DNA of 64,000 bases from assembly GCA_050011155.1 (NCBI GenBank), contig JBEKJP010000011.1:18529-82528 (forward strand), read 5' to 3'. The notes beneath the pieces were generated by a model that did no database searches, had not been told where the DNA came from, and saw only the letters and a program-made list of their open reading frames with translations. This stretch comes from Palsa-504 sp050011155 (lineage in GTDB: Bacteria > Actinomycetota > Actinomycetes > Streptosporangiales > Streptosporangiaceae). The translations under genes and the position numbers were made by a program. The stretch's first letter is position 1. The number at the start of each line of letters is the position of its first letter. Below are positions 32,607 to 41,289 of this stretch, in pieces.

Positions 32607-34190
32607 ATGACCCTTGTGCTACTGGTCAACCCGCCCAACACCACGCAGGTACTCGACGAGGTGTCGTGCACCGTGACCCGCCCCGAGGCCCTGACCGACT
32701 GGGCCAACGTGCCCAGCCTGGGCGTGCTGACGCTGGCCTCGGCGCTGCTCGAGATCCCCGGGGTCACCCCGGTCTACCTGGACGGGACGATCGTCCCGTG
32801 GGAGGTGATCCTGGGATTCGTCTCCGATCACGCGGGCGACCTGCTGGCCGTCTGCGCCAGCATGCTGACCGCCAGCTACGAAGCCGGGCTGGCCCTGCTG
32901 CGGCACGCCAAGGCGGTACGCCCGGGCATCGCCACGATCGCCGGCAACGACCACATATCCGCGCTGGCCGGGCCGTGCCTGACCCGGCAGCGCGACTGCA
33001 TCGACTTCGGCTTCGCCGGCAACGAGGTGGTCGGACCGTTCCGGGACCTGATCGCCGACCTGAGCCTGGACGCCCTGGGCCCGCCGTCCCGCTACCCCGG
33101 CCTGATCGCGTGGACCCCGGACGGCCTGACCAAGACGCCGCAGCGCCCCGAGCCGCTGTATACCGCGCTGGACTACGGGCTGATCGACGCGGTGTACCCG
33201 CACACGCCCCAGTACCAGGCCAACTTCGCCACCGGGGTGGCGCCGCGGCTGCGCGAACTGCTCGGCGTCGACGTCGGCAACGGCGTGCCGGCCGAGGTGG
33301 CCCGCGGGTGCATCAAGTTCAGCCGCGACGACGCCTGCACGTTCTGCTCGATCCAGTACGGCGGGATGTGGCGTAACAGCGTGCCGGACGCGGAACGGGG
33401 CTGGGCGGTGGTGGAGCATGCGGTGCGTTCGGGTTACGACTACTTGTCACTGACCGCCGACGAGCTGCCGCTGACGTTCGGCAGCCTGCTGCGCGAGATG
33501 CTCCGTGCGGCGCCGCGCTGGTGGCGCGACCGGCCCGAGGCCGAGCGGCCGGTGTTCGCCGGCTACGCCCGGGCCGACGGCCTGTCCAGCCCGCGGCACG
33601 CCGCCACGCTGCGCGAGCTCGGCATCAGGTACCTGATGGTCGGCCTGGACGCGGGCTCGCCGGTCTCGCTGGCCGCGCTGAACAAGCCGCTGTCCCCGGC
33701 GCGCGGCGGCGACCCGGGTTACCGGGCCGAGCGCATGTTCCAGCACAACCTCGACGCCCTGGACGCGGCCAGGGACGAGGGCATCTTCCTCAAGGCCGGC
33801 TTCGTCGTCGGCCACCTCGGCATGACCAGGCAGCTCCTGGAGGAGAACGTCCAGTCCATCTGCACGCTGGTGGACCGGGGCAAGGAAGCCATCGCCTCCT
33901 CCGACATCGAGGTGCTCTCCCCCGAGCCCGGCTCGTTCGACTACCGCTACCTGACCGAGCCGGCCTTCGCCGACGCGGCCGCGAAGCGGCTCGGGCTGAC
34001 CATCGCCGACGCGGACGTGCGGGCGCGGATCGCCGCCCGCTGGGCCGGCCGGGACAGCCTCGACCGGGAGCAGGCGATGGCCGATTACGTGCACGCGGTC
34101 ATGCCCGAACTGACCCTCGACGACCTGGCCCGGGCGCGCGAGCGCCTGCGCGAGCACTGCCGCAGCAATGGCGTCTACGTCGGCGAATAA
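32607..34190 (+). CDS. B12-binding-type radical SAM enzyme with unusual CX8CX2C motif (527 aa)
   Basis: Residues 1-150 resemble the cobalamin-binding domain of class B-like radical SAM proteins (TLVLLVNPPNT, VPSLGVLTLASALLE, LLAVCASMLTASYEAGLALL). The radical SAM core follows, but the cluster cysteines are Cys235, Cys244 and Cys247 (CX8CX2C) instead of CX3CX2C. Downstream segments (FAGYARADGLSS, LRELGIRYLMVGLDAGSP, FLKAGFVVGHLGM) are typical of this superfamily. Known members methylate or rearrange unactivated carbons. Substrate unknown; the operon also encodes sugar nucleotide-type enzymes. Confidence 0.85.
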   Translation: MTLVLLVNPPNTTQVLDEVSCTVTRPEALTDWANVPSLGVLTLASALLEIPGVTPVYLDGTIVPWEVILGFVSDHAGDLLAVCASMLTASYEAGLALLRHAKAVRPGIATIAGNDHISALAGPCLTRQRDCIDFGFAGNEVVGPFRDLIADLSLDALGPPSRYPGLIAWTPDGLTKTPQRPEPLYTALDYGLIDAVYPHTPQYQANFATGVAPRLRELLGVDVGNGVPAEVARGCIKFSRDDACTFCSIQYGGMWRNSVPDAERGWAVVEHAVRSGYDYLSLTADELPLTFGSLLREMLRAAPRWWRDRPEAERPVFAGYARADGLSSPRHAATLRELGIRYLMVGLDAGSPVSLAALNKPLSPARGGDPGYRAERMFQHNLDALDAARDEGIFLKAGFVVGHLGMTRQLLEENVQSICTLVDRGKEAIASSDIEVLSPEPGSFDYRYLTEPAFADAAAKRLGLTIADADVRARIAARWAGRDSLDREQAMADYVHAVMPELTLDDLARARERLREHCRSNGVYVGE

Positions 34191-34199
34191 GGAGTATCC

Positions 34200-35207
34200 G
34201 TGTACTACACCAAGATCCTGGTCAGCGTGACCGAAATCTGCACGGTCGGCTGCCGTCACTGCGGGTTCATCGGCTCCATCCGCGAGCGGCAGCCCGCCGA
34301 CGAACAGATCGCGGCCTGGGTGACCCAGGCCGCCGACTTCGGCATCCCGAACATCATCTTCACCGGGGGCGAGCCGTTCCAGCGGTTCTCGCTGCTCAAG
34401 GCGGGCGTCCACGCGGCCGCCGAGCACCCGGCCAAGCCCGGCATCGGCTGCTTCACCAGCAGCTTCTGGGGCAAGAACCGGGCCACCGTGGACAAGTTCC
34501 TTGACCAGCTGCCCGGGCTGACCCACTTCTACCTCAGCACCGACGTCTTCCACCAGGAGAAGGTGCCCGCCCAGTACGTGCGCAACGTCATCGACGGGGC
34601 CCTGGACCGGGGCATCCCGCACATCAGCCTGTGCATCACCATCGCCGAGGACCACGAGGAACAGCAGATCCGCTCGCTGTACGACGACTACGGGGACCGG
34701 CTGCTGATCGCGGTGGACCGGGTGATCTCCAGCCCGCACATCGACCCGGTCGCGCAGACCAGCCACCCGGCGGAGCCGGAGCACTACGCCAGCCACTGCT
34801 TCCTGCACACGCCGATCATCAACCCGAACGGCGACCTGGCCGCCTGCCACGCGGCCAAGGTGGGGGCGCACCACCCCAACGAGAAGGACGTGTACTTCCT
34901 CGGCAACCTGAAGGAGAAGAGCTTCGTCGACATCATGGCCGAGGCCGACGATAACCACAGCTATCAGTTCCTGCGGGCGTTCGGGCCGCAGGGGCTGGCC
35001 CGGATGATCACCGAGACGCCGGAGATGCGGACGCGGTGGAGCGGCACCACGTTCTCCAACGGCTGCGACATGTGCGCCCGGGTGCTGCTCACCAAGAAGG
35101 GACGCCAGGCGCTGGCCGACTACGCCGACGACGACTTCCAGGTGATGCTGACCGACGCGGTGCGCGCCCGGCGGTTCGGCGAGGTCCGCGAGGGAGCGCC
35201 GTCGTGA
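34200..35207 (+). CDS. Radical SAM enzyme (335 aa)
   Basis: The GTG at 34200 follows AAGGAG. The radical SAM motif is C14TVGCRHC21, followed by NIIFTGGEPFQRFSL and HFYLSTDVFHQEKVP. The C-terminal part has HCFLHTPIINPNGDLAACHA and CDMCARVLL, so an auxiliary cluster is possible. The STDVFHQEKVP segment resembles SVDVFHEEQVP in the leftward paralogue B, suggesting common ancestry of enzymes in both operons. It overlaps the next gene by 4 bp (GTGA). Confidence 0.87.
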   Translation: MYYTKILVSVTEICTVGCRHCGFIGSIRERQPADEQIAAWVTQAADFGIPNIIFTGGEPFQRFSLLKAGVHAAAEHPAKPGIGCFTSSFWGKNRATVDKFLDQLPGLTHFYLSTDVFHQEKVPAQYVRNVIDGALDRGIPHISLCITIAEDHEEQQIRSLYDDYGDRLLIAVDRVISSPHIDPVAQTSHPAEPEHYASHCFLHTPIINPNGDLAACHAAKVGAHHPNEKDVYFLGNLKEKSFVDIMAEADDNHSYQFLRAFGPQGLARMITETPEMRTRWSGTTFSNGCDMCARVLLTKKGRQALADYADDDFQVMLTDAVRARRFGEVREGAPS

Positions 35208-36019
35208 GCGGCGAGTTCGTCGGGGTGCTGCCGGCCGCGGGCCGGGGCAGCCGGCTGGCGCCGCTGCGGTACCCCAAGGAGCTGCTGCCGATCACCTACG
35301 AACCCGCCCCCGGCGGGGACGGCACCGGGGTGCGGGCCCGGGCGGTGGCCGAGTACGCGCTGGCCGCGATCGCCAGCGCCGACGCCGACCGGGTGATCCT
35401 GGTGGTCGCGCCGTGGAAGCTCGACGTGCTCAACTACTTCGGCGACGGCCGCCACGTGGGCCTCGAGCTCAGCTACCTGTACCAGGAGGAGGCGCGCGGG
35501 CTGCCCTACGCGCTCGACCTGGCCCGGTCCTGGACCCGGGGCGACCACGTGATCTTCGCCATGCCCGACACCATCACCACGCCCTGGGACGCGCTGGCCC
35601 GGCTCCGGGAGCGGTACCTCGCCACCGGCGCCGACCTCGCGCTGGCCGTCTTCCCGGCCGCCGAGCCGGAGCGGCTCGGCCCGGTGCTGCTCGACGGGGA
35701 GCGGGTGGCGGCCGTCTTCGACAAGCCCGCCGACCCGCCCGCCGCCAACACCTGGGGCGCGGCCATCTGGAGCGACGCGTTCGCGGACCTGCTGCACGAG
35801 GGCCTAGCCGAGTGGGACGCCGGCTCGGGCTCGGGCTCCGGCTCCGGCTCCGGCGAACCCGTCATCGGCCACTACTTCGACCTCGCGGTCCGGCGCGGGC
35901 TGAAGGTGATCGGCGTACCCATCGCGGACGGCTCGTTCGAGGACGCCGGGACGCGGGTCGGCATCTTGCGGTGCCTGGATGCTCAGCCTTCTCTGCCGCT
36001 TTTCTCTGGGGGGCTTTGA
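35204..36019 (+). CDS. Sugar-1-phosphate nucleotidylyltransferase-like protein (271 aa)
   Basis: The N-terminus VGVLPAAGRGSRLAPLRYPKELLPI is the nucleotide-binding signature of the RmlA/GlmU family. FAMPDTITTPW supplies the metal-binding Asp, followed by LGPVLLDGERVAAVFDKP and ANTWGAAIWSD. A GSGSGSGSGSG run near residue 210 comes from a short CTCGGG/CTCCGG repeat. Such enzymes activate a sugar phosphate with an NTP. In this operon it suggests a glycosylated or sugar-derived product. It overlaps both neighbours (4 bp and 1 bp). Confidence 0.85.
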   Translation: MSGEFVGVLPAAGRGSRLAPLRYPKELLPITYEPAPGGDGTGVRARAVAEYALAAIASADADRVILVVAPWKLDVLNYFGDGRHVGLELSYLYQEEARGLPYALDLARSWTRGDHVIFAMPDTITTPWDALARLRERYLATGADLALAVFPAAEPERLGPVLLDGERVAAVFDKPADPPAANTWGAAIWSDAFADLLHEGLAEWDAGSGSGSGSGSGEPVIGHYFDLAVRRGLKVIGVPIADGSFEDAGTRVGILRCLDAQPSLPLFSGGL

Positions 36020-37281
36020 TGAACCTGATGTTTTTTGCCCTGTCCACGGCCGGCTACGGCGAGACGGTCATCGGCCTGTCGCTGGCCCGTCAGCTGGAGC
36101 CGCTCGGGGTGCGCAGCCACTTCGTCATCTCGCCGGTCTCCGAGCAGGTGCTCAAGCGCAGCGGCGTCCCGTTCACCACGATCGAGCCGCGGATGGGCCG
36201 CCTGGTCCGGCTGCTCGTCGACGAGGACGTCCGTCAGTTCCGGCCGGACGCCATCGTGCTGGCCGACTACTACACCTACACCGGGGTGTTCCGGGAGCGG
36301 TTCGGCCTGAACTCCTGGTTCATCGAGGAGTACGGGGTACCCATCCTCCCGATCGACATCTGGGAGTGGGACAAGACCTCCTTCGCGGTCGACATGTTCG
36401 AGGAGGACCGGCCGACCGACAAGCGGATCCTGGACATGGACGTGTTCCTGCGCCCGGTGCCGCTGGCCCACCCCGAACGCGAGGGGCGAGCCTACCCGTT
36501 CCGGCTGTGGGAGGGCACCGAGCGGGTGACCAGGCGGACCAAGCGGCATCTGTACGAGACCTTCGGCCTCGGGCCCCGGGACCGGCTGGTGCTGCTGACC
36601 ATCGCCCCGTGGCAGCACATGGCCGAGGACAAGTACCTGTCCTCGATCGGCACCCACGTGCTGCGCGGCGTGCCGCAACTGCTCGCCCACTACCTGGCCC
36701 AGCTGCCGGACACCACCCACTTCCTGATCATCGGCGAGGTGCCACCCGCGCTCGCCGCGCTCCCGGCCGGCCGGGTGCATGCCCTGCCGCCCTGCTCCCC
36801 GGCCCGCTTCACCACCATGCTCGGCGCCTCCGACCTGGTGCTCAGCCTCAACATCGGGGCAACCACGCTGGGCCGCGCGGTGCTGTCCGACATTCCCGCC
36901 GTCGTCCTGACCAACGGCTTCGCCGTGCCCGACGCGGCCACCATCGGCGAGGTCGAGGCCCGGCTCGGCGGGCTCACGCCGACGGTCCGCTCCTGGCTGG
37001 AAGGCATGCTGCCGCTGCACCAGATGCGGATGTGGCCGCTCGGCTTCCACGAGTTCCTCGAGCCGATCCTCAAGGACAACCCCTACACCGACGCCTTCAC
37101 CGACCTCGAGCTGCTCGACGAGCCCGCCGTGGTGCAGGGCCTCGAGCGGACCCTGTACGACCCCGCCACCCGGGACCGGCTGGCGGCCGGCCGCGCCGGA
37201 TACCTGTCCATCCTCGACGCCCAGGTCGACACCCGCGCGGTGTTCGCCGAGGCGGCCCGCCACGCGGGCCTGGTTTTGTAA
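36019..37281 (+). CDS. GT-B-like glycosyltransferase-related protein, function unknown (420 aa)
   Basis: The opening MNLMFFALSTAGYGETVIGL followed by LARQLEPLGVRSHFVISPVS resembles the first Rossmann domain of GT-B enzymes. DLVLSLNIGATTLGRAVLSD followed by IPAVVLTNGFAVP resembles the donor-side domain with its glycine-rich turn. A middle segment has FIEEYGVPILPIDIWEWDKT. Directly behind a nucleotidylyltransferase, a sugar-transfer role is likely, but I cannot match a characterised subfamily. The ATG at 36019 overlaps the previous stop by one base. Confidence 0.7.
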   Translation: MNLMFFALSTAGYGETVIGLSLARQLEPLGVRSHFVISPVSEQVLKRSGVPFTTIEPRMGRLVRLLVDEDVRQFRPDAIVLADYYTYTGVFRERFGLNSWFIEEYGVPILPIDIWEWDKTSFAVDMFEEDRPTDKRILDMDVFLRPVPLAHPEREGRAYPFRLWEGTERVTRRTKRHLYETFGLGPRDRLVLLTIAPWQHMAEDKYLSSIGTHVLRGVPQLLAHYLAQLPDTTHFLIIGEVPPALAALPAGRVHALPPCSPARFTTMLGASDLVLSLNIGATTLGRAVLSDIPAVVLTNGFAVPDAATIGEVEARLGGLTPTVRSWLEGMLPLHQMRMWPLGFHEFLEPILKDNPYTDAFTDLELLDEPAVVQGLERTLYDPATRDRLAAGRAGYLSILDAQVDTRAVFAEAARHAGLVL

Positions 37282-37292
37282 AGGACTGTGAG

Positions 37293-38219
37293 ATGAAGCA
37301 ACTCAGCATGCACGTGACCGACCTGTGCAACGAGAAGTGCGGGTTCTGCGTAGTCGGGTCCCCGCTGGCCAAGACCGACGCGGTCAAGTACGAGGACCTG
37401 ATGCGGTTCCTGGTGACCAACGCCGGCGACGACTGGGAGTCACTCAACCTGCACGGCGGCGAGCCCACCATCTTGCCCCAGCTGATGGACCTGCTGGAGA
37501 CGGCCCAGATGTTCGGCTACCCGGAAGTGCAGATCCAGACCAACGGGCGGCGGCTGCGGGATCCGGCGTTCGTGGCCGCCCTGCACGAACGGGGCGTGCG
37601 GCTGTTCGTGATCTCGCTGCACGGCGCCGACGCGCACACCCAGGACTGCCAGACCCAGACGCCGGGTGGCTTCAAGGAGACCATTCTCGGCATCAAGAAC
37701 GCGGTGGCGGCGGGCATCGGAGTCCGGGTCAACATGGTCATCACGCGGATGAACATGGGCCAGATCGGCAATATCTGCCGCCTGTGCATCGAGCTCGGCG
37801 TGAAGCACATCAACATCTCGAACCTGCACCCGGTCGGCAGCGGCTACTTCGCCCTCGACATGCAGGCCCCCACCGTGGAGGAGACCAGGACGCACCTGCT
37901 CCCGGTGCTGTCGGAGCTGGTTCTTCCTGACGCGGACTACGAGATCACCCTGGAGGGCTTCCCGCTCTGCGTCGTCAGCCCGTACGAGCAGCTGGCCATC
38001 GAGGACGGCTCCCGGTTCATCCGGATGATGTACCACGGCGAGGTCTACGACAACTACGACCAGTTCATGGACGACCAGACCCGCGAGCACGGCGCGCCCT
38101 GCTCGGGCTGCCCGCTGCGGGCCGACTGCGGCGGCGTCTACCTGGAGTACGCCGAACGCCGGGGCTGGTCCGAGTTCGCCGCCGCCCGGCGCGACTTCGA
38201 GGCATCTTCAGTTTCCTGA
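37293..38219 (+). CDS. Radical SAM enzyme with SPASM-like tail (308 aa)
   Basis: The radical SAM motif is C12NEKCGFC19, followed by SLNLHGGEPTILPQL, VQIQTNGRRL and RLFVISLHGADAHTQDCQTQ. The C-terminus has CSGCPLRADCGGVYLEYAER, which matches the closing cysteines of a SPASM/twitch auxiliary cluster. It is last in the rightward operon and is followed at 50 bp by a strong hairpin. Peptide or small-molecule substrates are both possible. Confidence 0.88.
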   Translation: MKQLSMHVTDLCNEKCGFCVVGSPLAKTDAVKYEDLMRFLVTNAGDDWESLNLHGGEPTILPQLMDLLETAQMFGYPEVQIQTNGRRLRDPAFVAALHERGVRLFVISLHGADAHTQDCQTQTPGGFKETILGIKNAVAAGIGVRVNMVITRMNMGQIGNICRLCIELGVKHINISNLHPVGSGYFALDMQAPTVEETRTHLLPVLSELVLPDADYEITLEGFPLCVVSPYEQLAIEDGSRFIRMMYHGEVYDNYDQFMDDQTREHGAPCSGCPLRADCGGVYLEYAERRGWSEFAAARRDFEASSVS

Positions 38220-38268
38220 GAGGTTCGTCCCGGAGGCCTGCGGGGAACCAGCGGCTTCCAGGGGAACC

Positions 38269-38310
38269 GGCGACGGCGGAGCACCCGTGCGGTGGTGCTC
38301 CGCCGTCGCC
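38269..38310 (+). terminator. Strong hairpin terminator of the rightward radical SAM operon
   Basis: A perfect 17-bp stem (GGCGACGGCGGAGCACC at 38269-38285 pairing with 38294-38310) encloses an 8-nt loop and is followed by TTGCTGGCTGCTGTC. It begins 50 bp after the last radical SAM stop codon. Confidence 0.9.
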
Positions 38311-38611
38311 TTGCTGGCTGCTGTCGCGATCACCTGCCGTCGCGCTGATCACATGCGCACCAGCCCGGCCGGATCGTGTGGACTTACCCCCCGGAGAAGG
38401 CCCACCAGCAGCCACACTGGCCCCAATAGTTGAGGCCACCGTGTACTCGTGGAGCGTAACCGCCGGGAAAACGGGGGTAACTCCACACGAGGAGCGGACA
38501 CCGCCGCATGCCGCCAGGGTCATGTGTCCCTGCTGTCACAACAGCCGCGGCTGTGGGCAGAAACCCCGCGGGAAGGAAATTCCCCTGCGCTGACGAGAGG
38601 CTGACGAGAGG
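38311..38611. other. Gene-free stretch with an 11-bp duplication at its end
   Basis: No frame here has the window's GC3 bias. An imperfect inverted repeat (CTCGTGGAG near 38447 and CTCCACACGAG near 38481) and an exact 11-bp tandem duplication CTGACGAGAGG (38590-38611), directly against the stop of the leftward LuxR gene, are the only elements seen. Confidence 0.5.
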
Positions 38612-41284
38612 TCAGGCGGGGGCGGGGTGGGGGCGCGGGGGGAGCTGGCGGTTGCGGGCCTCGATCTCGGCCGCGAGCATCTTGCGGGAGCTGATGCCCA
38701 GCTTGGCGAAGACGTGGGAGAGGTGGACCTGAACGGTGCGGGGTGAGGAGAACAGCCGCGCGCCGATCTCGCGGTTGGTCAGGCCGGTCGCGGCCAGGTC
38801 GGCCACCTGACGTTCGGCCGGAGTCAGGCTGACCCAGCCGACGCCCCGCTGGCGGGGGCCGCGCTGGCGGCCGGCGTAGGCCGCGGCCTCGGTCAGAGAC
38901 AGCCGCAGGCCCTCGGCCCGCAGCTCGGCGAAACGTCCCGGCTCCAGCTCGGGCAGGGCGGCCGCGACGGCCTTGTCCAGGCGATCCTGGGCGGGCACGG
39001 GCCGGGTGCTGCCCGCGGCCTCGCGCAGGGCGTCGGCGGCGCCGACCAGCCGGACGCCGTACTCGGTGCGCCCCTGCTCGAGGGCCAGGCCGGCCAGGGA
39101 CTCAAGCGACTCGATGGCCATGACCGGCAGGCCGGCCTCGATGCGGACGGTCAGCGCCTGGTGGTAGGCGGTCCACGCGCGCGACACGCTGCCGAGGGCT
39201 CCGGCGCAGTCGCCGACGGCTTGCAGGGTGCGGGCCAGCAGGGACGGCGCCGCCCCGGCGCGCGCGATGGCGTGCGCCTCCTCGATCAGCGTCCAGGCCG
39301 CGCTGGCGGAGCCGGCCGCCAGCGCCACCTGCCCGAGCCCGAGGATCCCGGCCACCGCCTGCGGGGTCACCGTCTCCCGGGACAGCGCGGTGACCCGGGC
39401 GAAGGCACCGCGGGCGGCCGGGCCGTGGCCGTGCCGGAGCCGGCTGCGGCCGAGCACGTCCAGCGCGGCCGCGTGCAGCCAGGGCGAATCCGTCTCGGCG
39501 GCCAGGGCCGCCGCGTGGTCGAGGCAGGCCACCCCGGATTCGGTGTCGTCCGAGCCGTGGTCAAGGGCCAGCCGGCCCGACTCGGCCAGGATCAGCGCCC
39601 GGGCGCCGCGGGCGTCGGGCCCGGCGGCCAGCGTTTCGGCCTCGCCGAGCCAGGTCTGCGCCGTTCCCAGCCGGCCCTGCTTGCGCGCTATCCGCCCGGC
39701 CGCGAACAGCGCGAAGATCAGCGCCGGGGCCGGCGTTGCGGCCGGGCCGACGGCTCGCGCGGCGGCCGGGGCCCGGGTCGCGGCCAGGGCCCGGGTCGCG
39801 GTCTCCTGGGCTTCGGCGGGCCAGCCCGCTTCGGCCGCGGCCAGGGCGTGCAGCGCGGTGGCGACTGGCGTCCAGGGAGAGGCCGGGTCGAGCGCGGCCG
39901 CCGCGGCGGCGATGCGACGGGCGGCCGCGGCCGGGTCGGCTGGCAGCGCCGCCACCCCGGCCAGCGCCTCGGCCCAGGGCCCGGCCCCGGTCCCGGCCAC
40001 GGCTGCCGCCGTAGCCGCAGCCGCAGCCGCGGCTCGGTCGGCCTGGCCGAGTACGCAGTCGAACATGCCCTGGGCCAGCCGCACCCCGGCGCGGGCAGCG
40101 GGATCGTCGGTCGATGGCTCGGCGCGGGTGATCACGTCGGCGAGCAGGGCCGAGCCTTCGCGGAGGCGGCCGGCCAGGAGCCAGAACGGGGCGGCGGCCG
40201 TGGCCAGGCGCTGGGCGTCGGCGATCGCGGAGCGGCCGGCGCACCAGCGGACCGCCTCGAACAGGTCGGGCACGGACAGCGCATCCGGGTGGGCGATGGC
40301 GTAATCCACCCGGTTCTGCTGAACCAGAGCGGCCTCGTCCAAAGCCGAAGCCGCGTACTGGCGGACGGTGTGCAGCAGGTGGTAGCGGGCCTGCCGGCCG
40401 CGCGGGTCGCACTCGACGAACGACCTGGCCACCAGCCCCGCCAGCGCCGCTAGCACGTCCTCCTCGGCCAGGTCAGGACCGGCACAGACCCGCTCGGCGG
40501 CGTCCAGGGTGAACGCGTCGGCGAAGATCGAGAGCCGGGCCAGCAGCAGCCGCTCGGGATCGGTCAGAACACCCGCGCCCCAGTCGAGCGCGGCCCGCAG
40601 CGAGCGGTGCCTGGCATCGGCGACCCGCGGGCCGCCGGTCAGCAGCCGCATCGAGTCGTCCAGCCGGGTCAGGATCTGGGCCGGGGTCAGCACCTTGGTG
40701 TGCGCGGCGGCCAGTTCGAGCGCCAGCGGCAGGCCGTCGAGCCGGGCGCAGATCTGGCGGATTTCAGCCGAGATTTCCGGGGCCAGTCCGCCGCGCTGGG
40801 CCCCGGCCCGGGCGGCGAAGCAGGCGACGGCGTCCGCCGGGGCCAGCGGGCGCACCGGGTAGACCGTCTCCGCGCCCGCGCCCAGCCCCTCCCGGGCGGT
40901 GGCGAGGATCCACAGTCCAGGCGATCCGGCCAGCAGTTCCGCCGCGCACCGCGCGACCGCGCCGAGAACCAGGTCGCAGTGGTCGAGCAGCAGCAACCGG
41001 GGGCCACCACAAGAGCCGGCGGCGCGGGTGATGAGCTCCCGCGCCGCGGCCGGCCCGTCCGCGTCGAGCAGGTCCACGGTGGCCCGCGCCGCCCACCGCC
41101 CGGCGCCAGAGCCGGCCAGGGAGTCGGCCCGGGCGGCCACGGCGGCGGCCAGGCTGCTCTTGCCCACCCCGGCCGGCCCGGTCAGGGTGACCAGGCGCGT
41201 CCGGTCGAGCAGCGCGCCGACCTCGGCCAGCTCCCGATCCCGGCCCAGCAGGCCGGCGACCGGGGTGGCAGCGGCGACCGTCAC
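38612..41284 (-). CDS. LAL-type LuxR-family regulator with STAND ATPase (about 890 aa)
   Basis: The N-terminal ATPase has P-loop TLTGPAGVGKSSLAAAV and Walker B PRLLLLDHCDLVLG. A long helical Ala-rich middle is TPR-like. The C-terminal HTH is LTPAERQVADLAATGLTNRE with IGARLFSSPRTVQVHLSHVF. The GTG at 41284 is the best start, just downstream of the ABC permease stop; the frame further upstream is shadow sequence. It is the last gene of a unit with the ABC exporter encoded upstream. Large LuxR regulators of this kind usually activate neighbouring biosynthetic operons. Confidence 0.85.
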   Translation of the reverse strand: MTVAAATPVAGLLGRDRELAEVGALLDRTRLVTLTGPAGVGKSSLAAAVAARADSLAGSGAGRWAARATVDLLDADGPAAARELITRAAGSCGGPRLLLLDHCDLVLGAVARCAAELLAGSPGLWILATAREGLGAGAETVYPVRPLAPADAVACFAARAGAQRGGLAPEISAEIRQICARLDGLPLALELAAAHTKVLTPAQILTRLDDSMRLLTGGPRVADARHRSLRAALDWGAGVLTDPERLLLARLSIFADAFTLDAAERVCAGPDLAEEDVLAALAGLVARSFVECDPRGRQARYHLLHTVRQYAASALDEAALVQQNRVDYAIAHPDALSVPDLFEAVRWCAGRSAIADAQRLATAAAPFWLLAGRLREGSALLADVITRAEPSTDDPAARAGVRLAQGMFDCVLGQADRAAAAAAATAAAVAGTGAGPWAEALAGVAALPADPAAAARRIAAAAAALDPASPWTPVATALHALAAAEAGWPAEAQETATRALAATRAPAAARAVGPAATPAPALIFALFAAGRIARKQGRLGTAQTWLGEAETLAAGPDARGARALILAESGRLALDHGSDDTESGVACLDHAAALAAETDSPWLHAAALDVLGRSRLRHGHGPAARGAFARVTALSRETVTPQAVAGILGLGQVALAAGSASAAWTLIEEAHAIARAGAAPSLLARTLQAVGDCAGALGSVSRAWTAYHQALTVRIEAGLPVMAIESLESLAGLALEQGRTEYGVRLVGAADALREAAGSTRPVPAQDRLDKAVAAALPELEPGRFAELRAEGLRLSLTEAAAYAGRQRGPRQRGVGWVSLTPAERQVADLAATGLTNREIGARLFSSPRTVQVHLSHVFAKLGISSRKMLAAEIEARNRQLPPRPHPAPA

Positions 41285-41289
41285 GGCGG

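Noticed and set aside
38378..38593. 71-codon frame with CPCC and CG motifs in the gap before the LuxR gene
   Set aside because: Third codon positions are not GC-biased, there is no ribosome site, and it lies behind a terminator.
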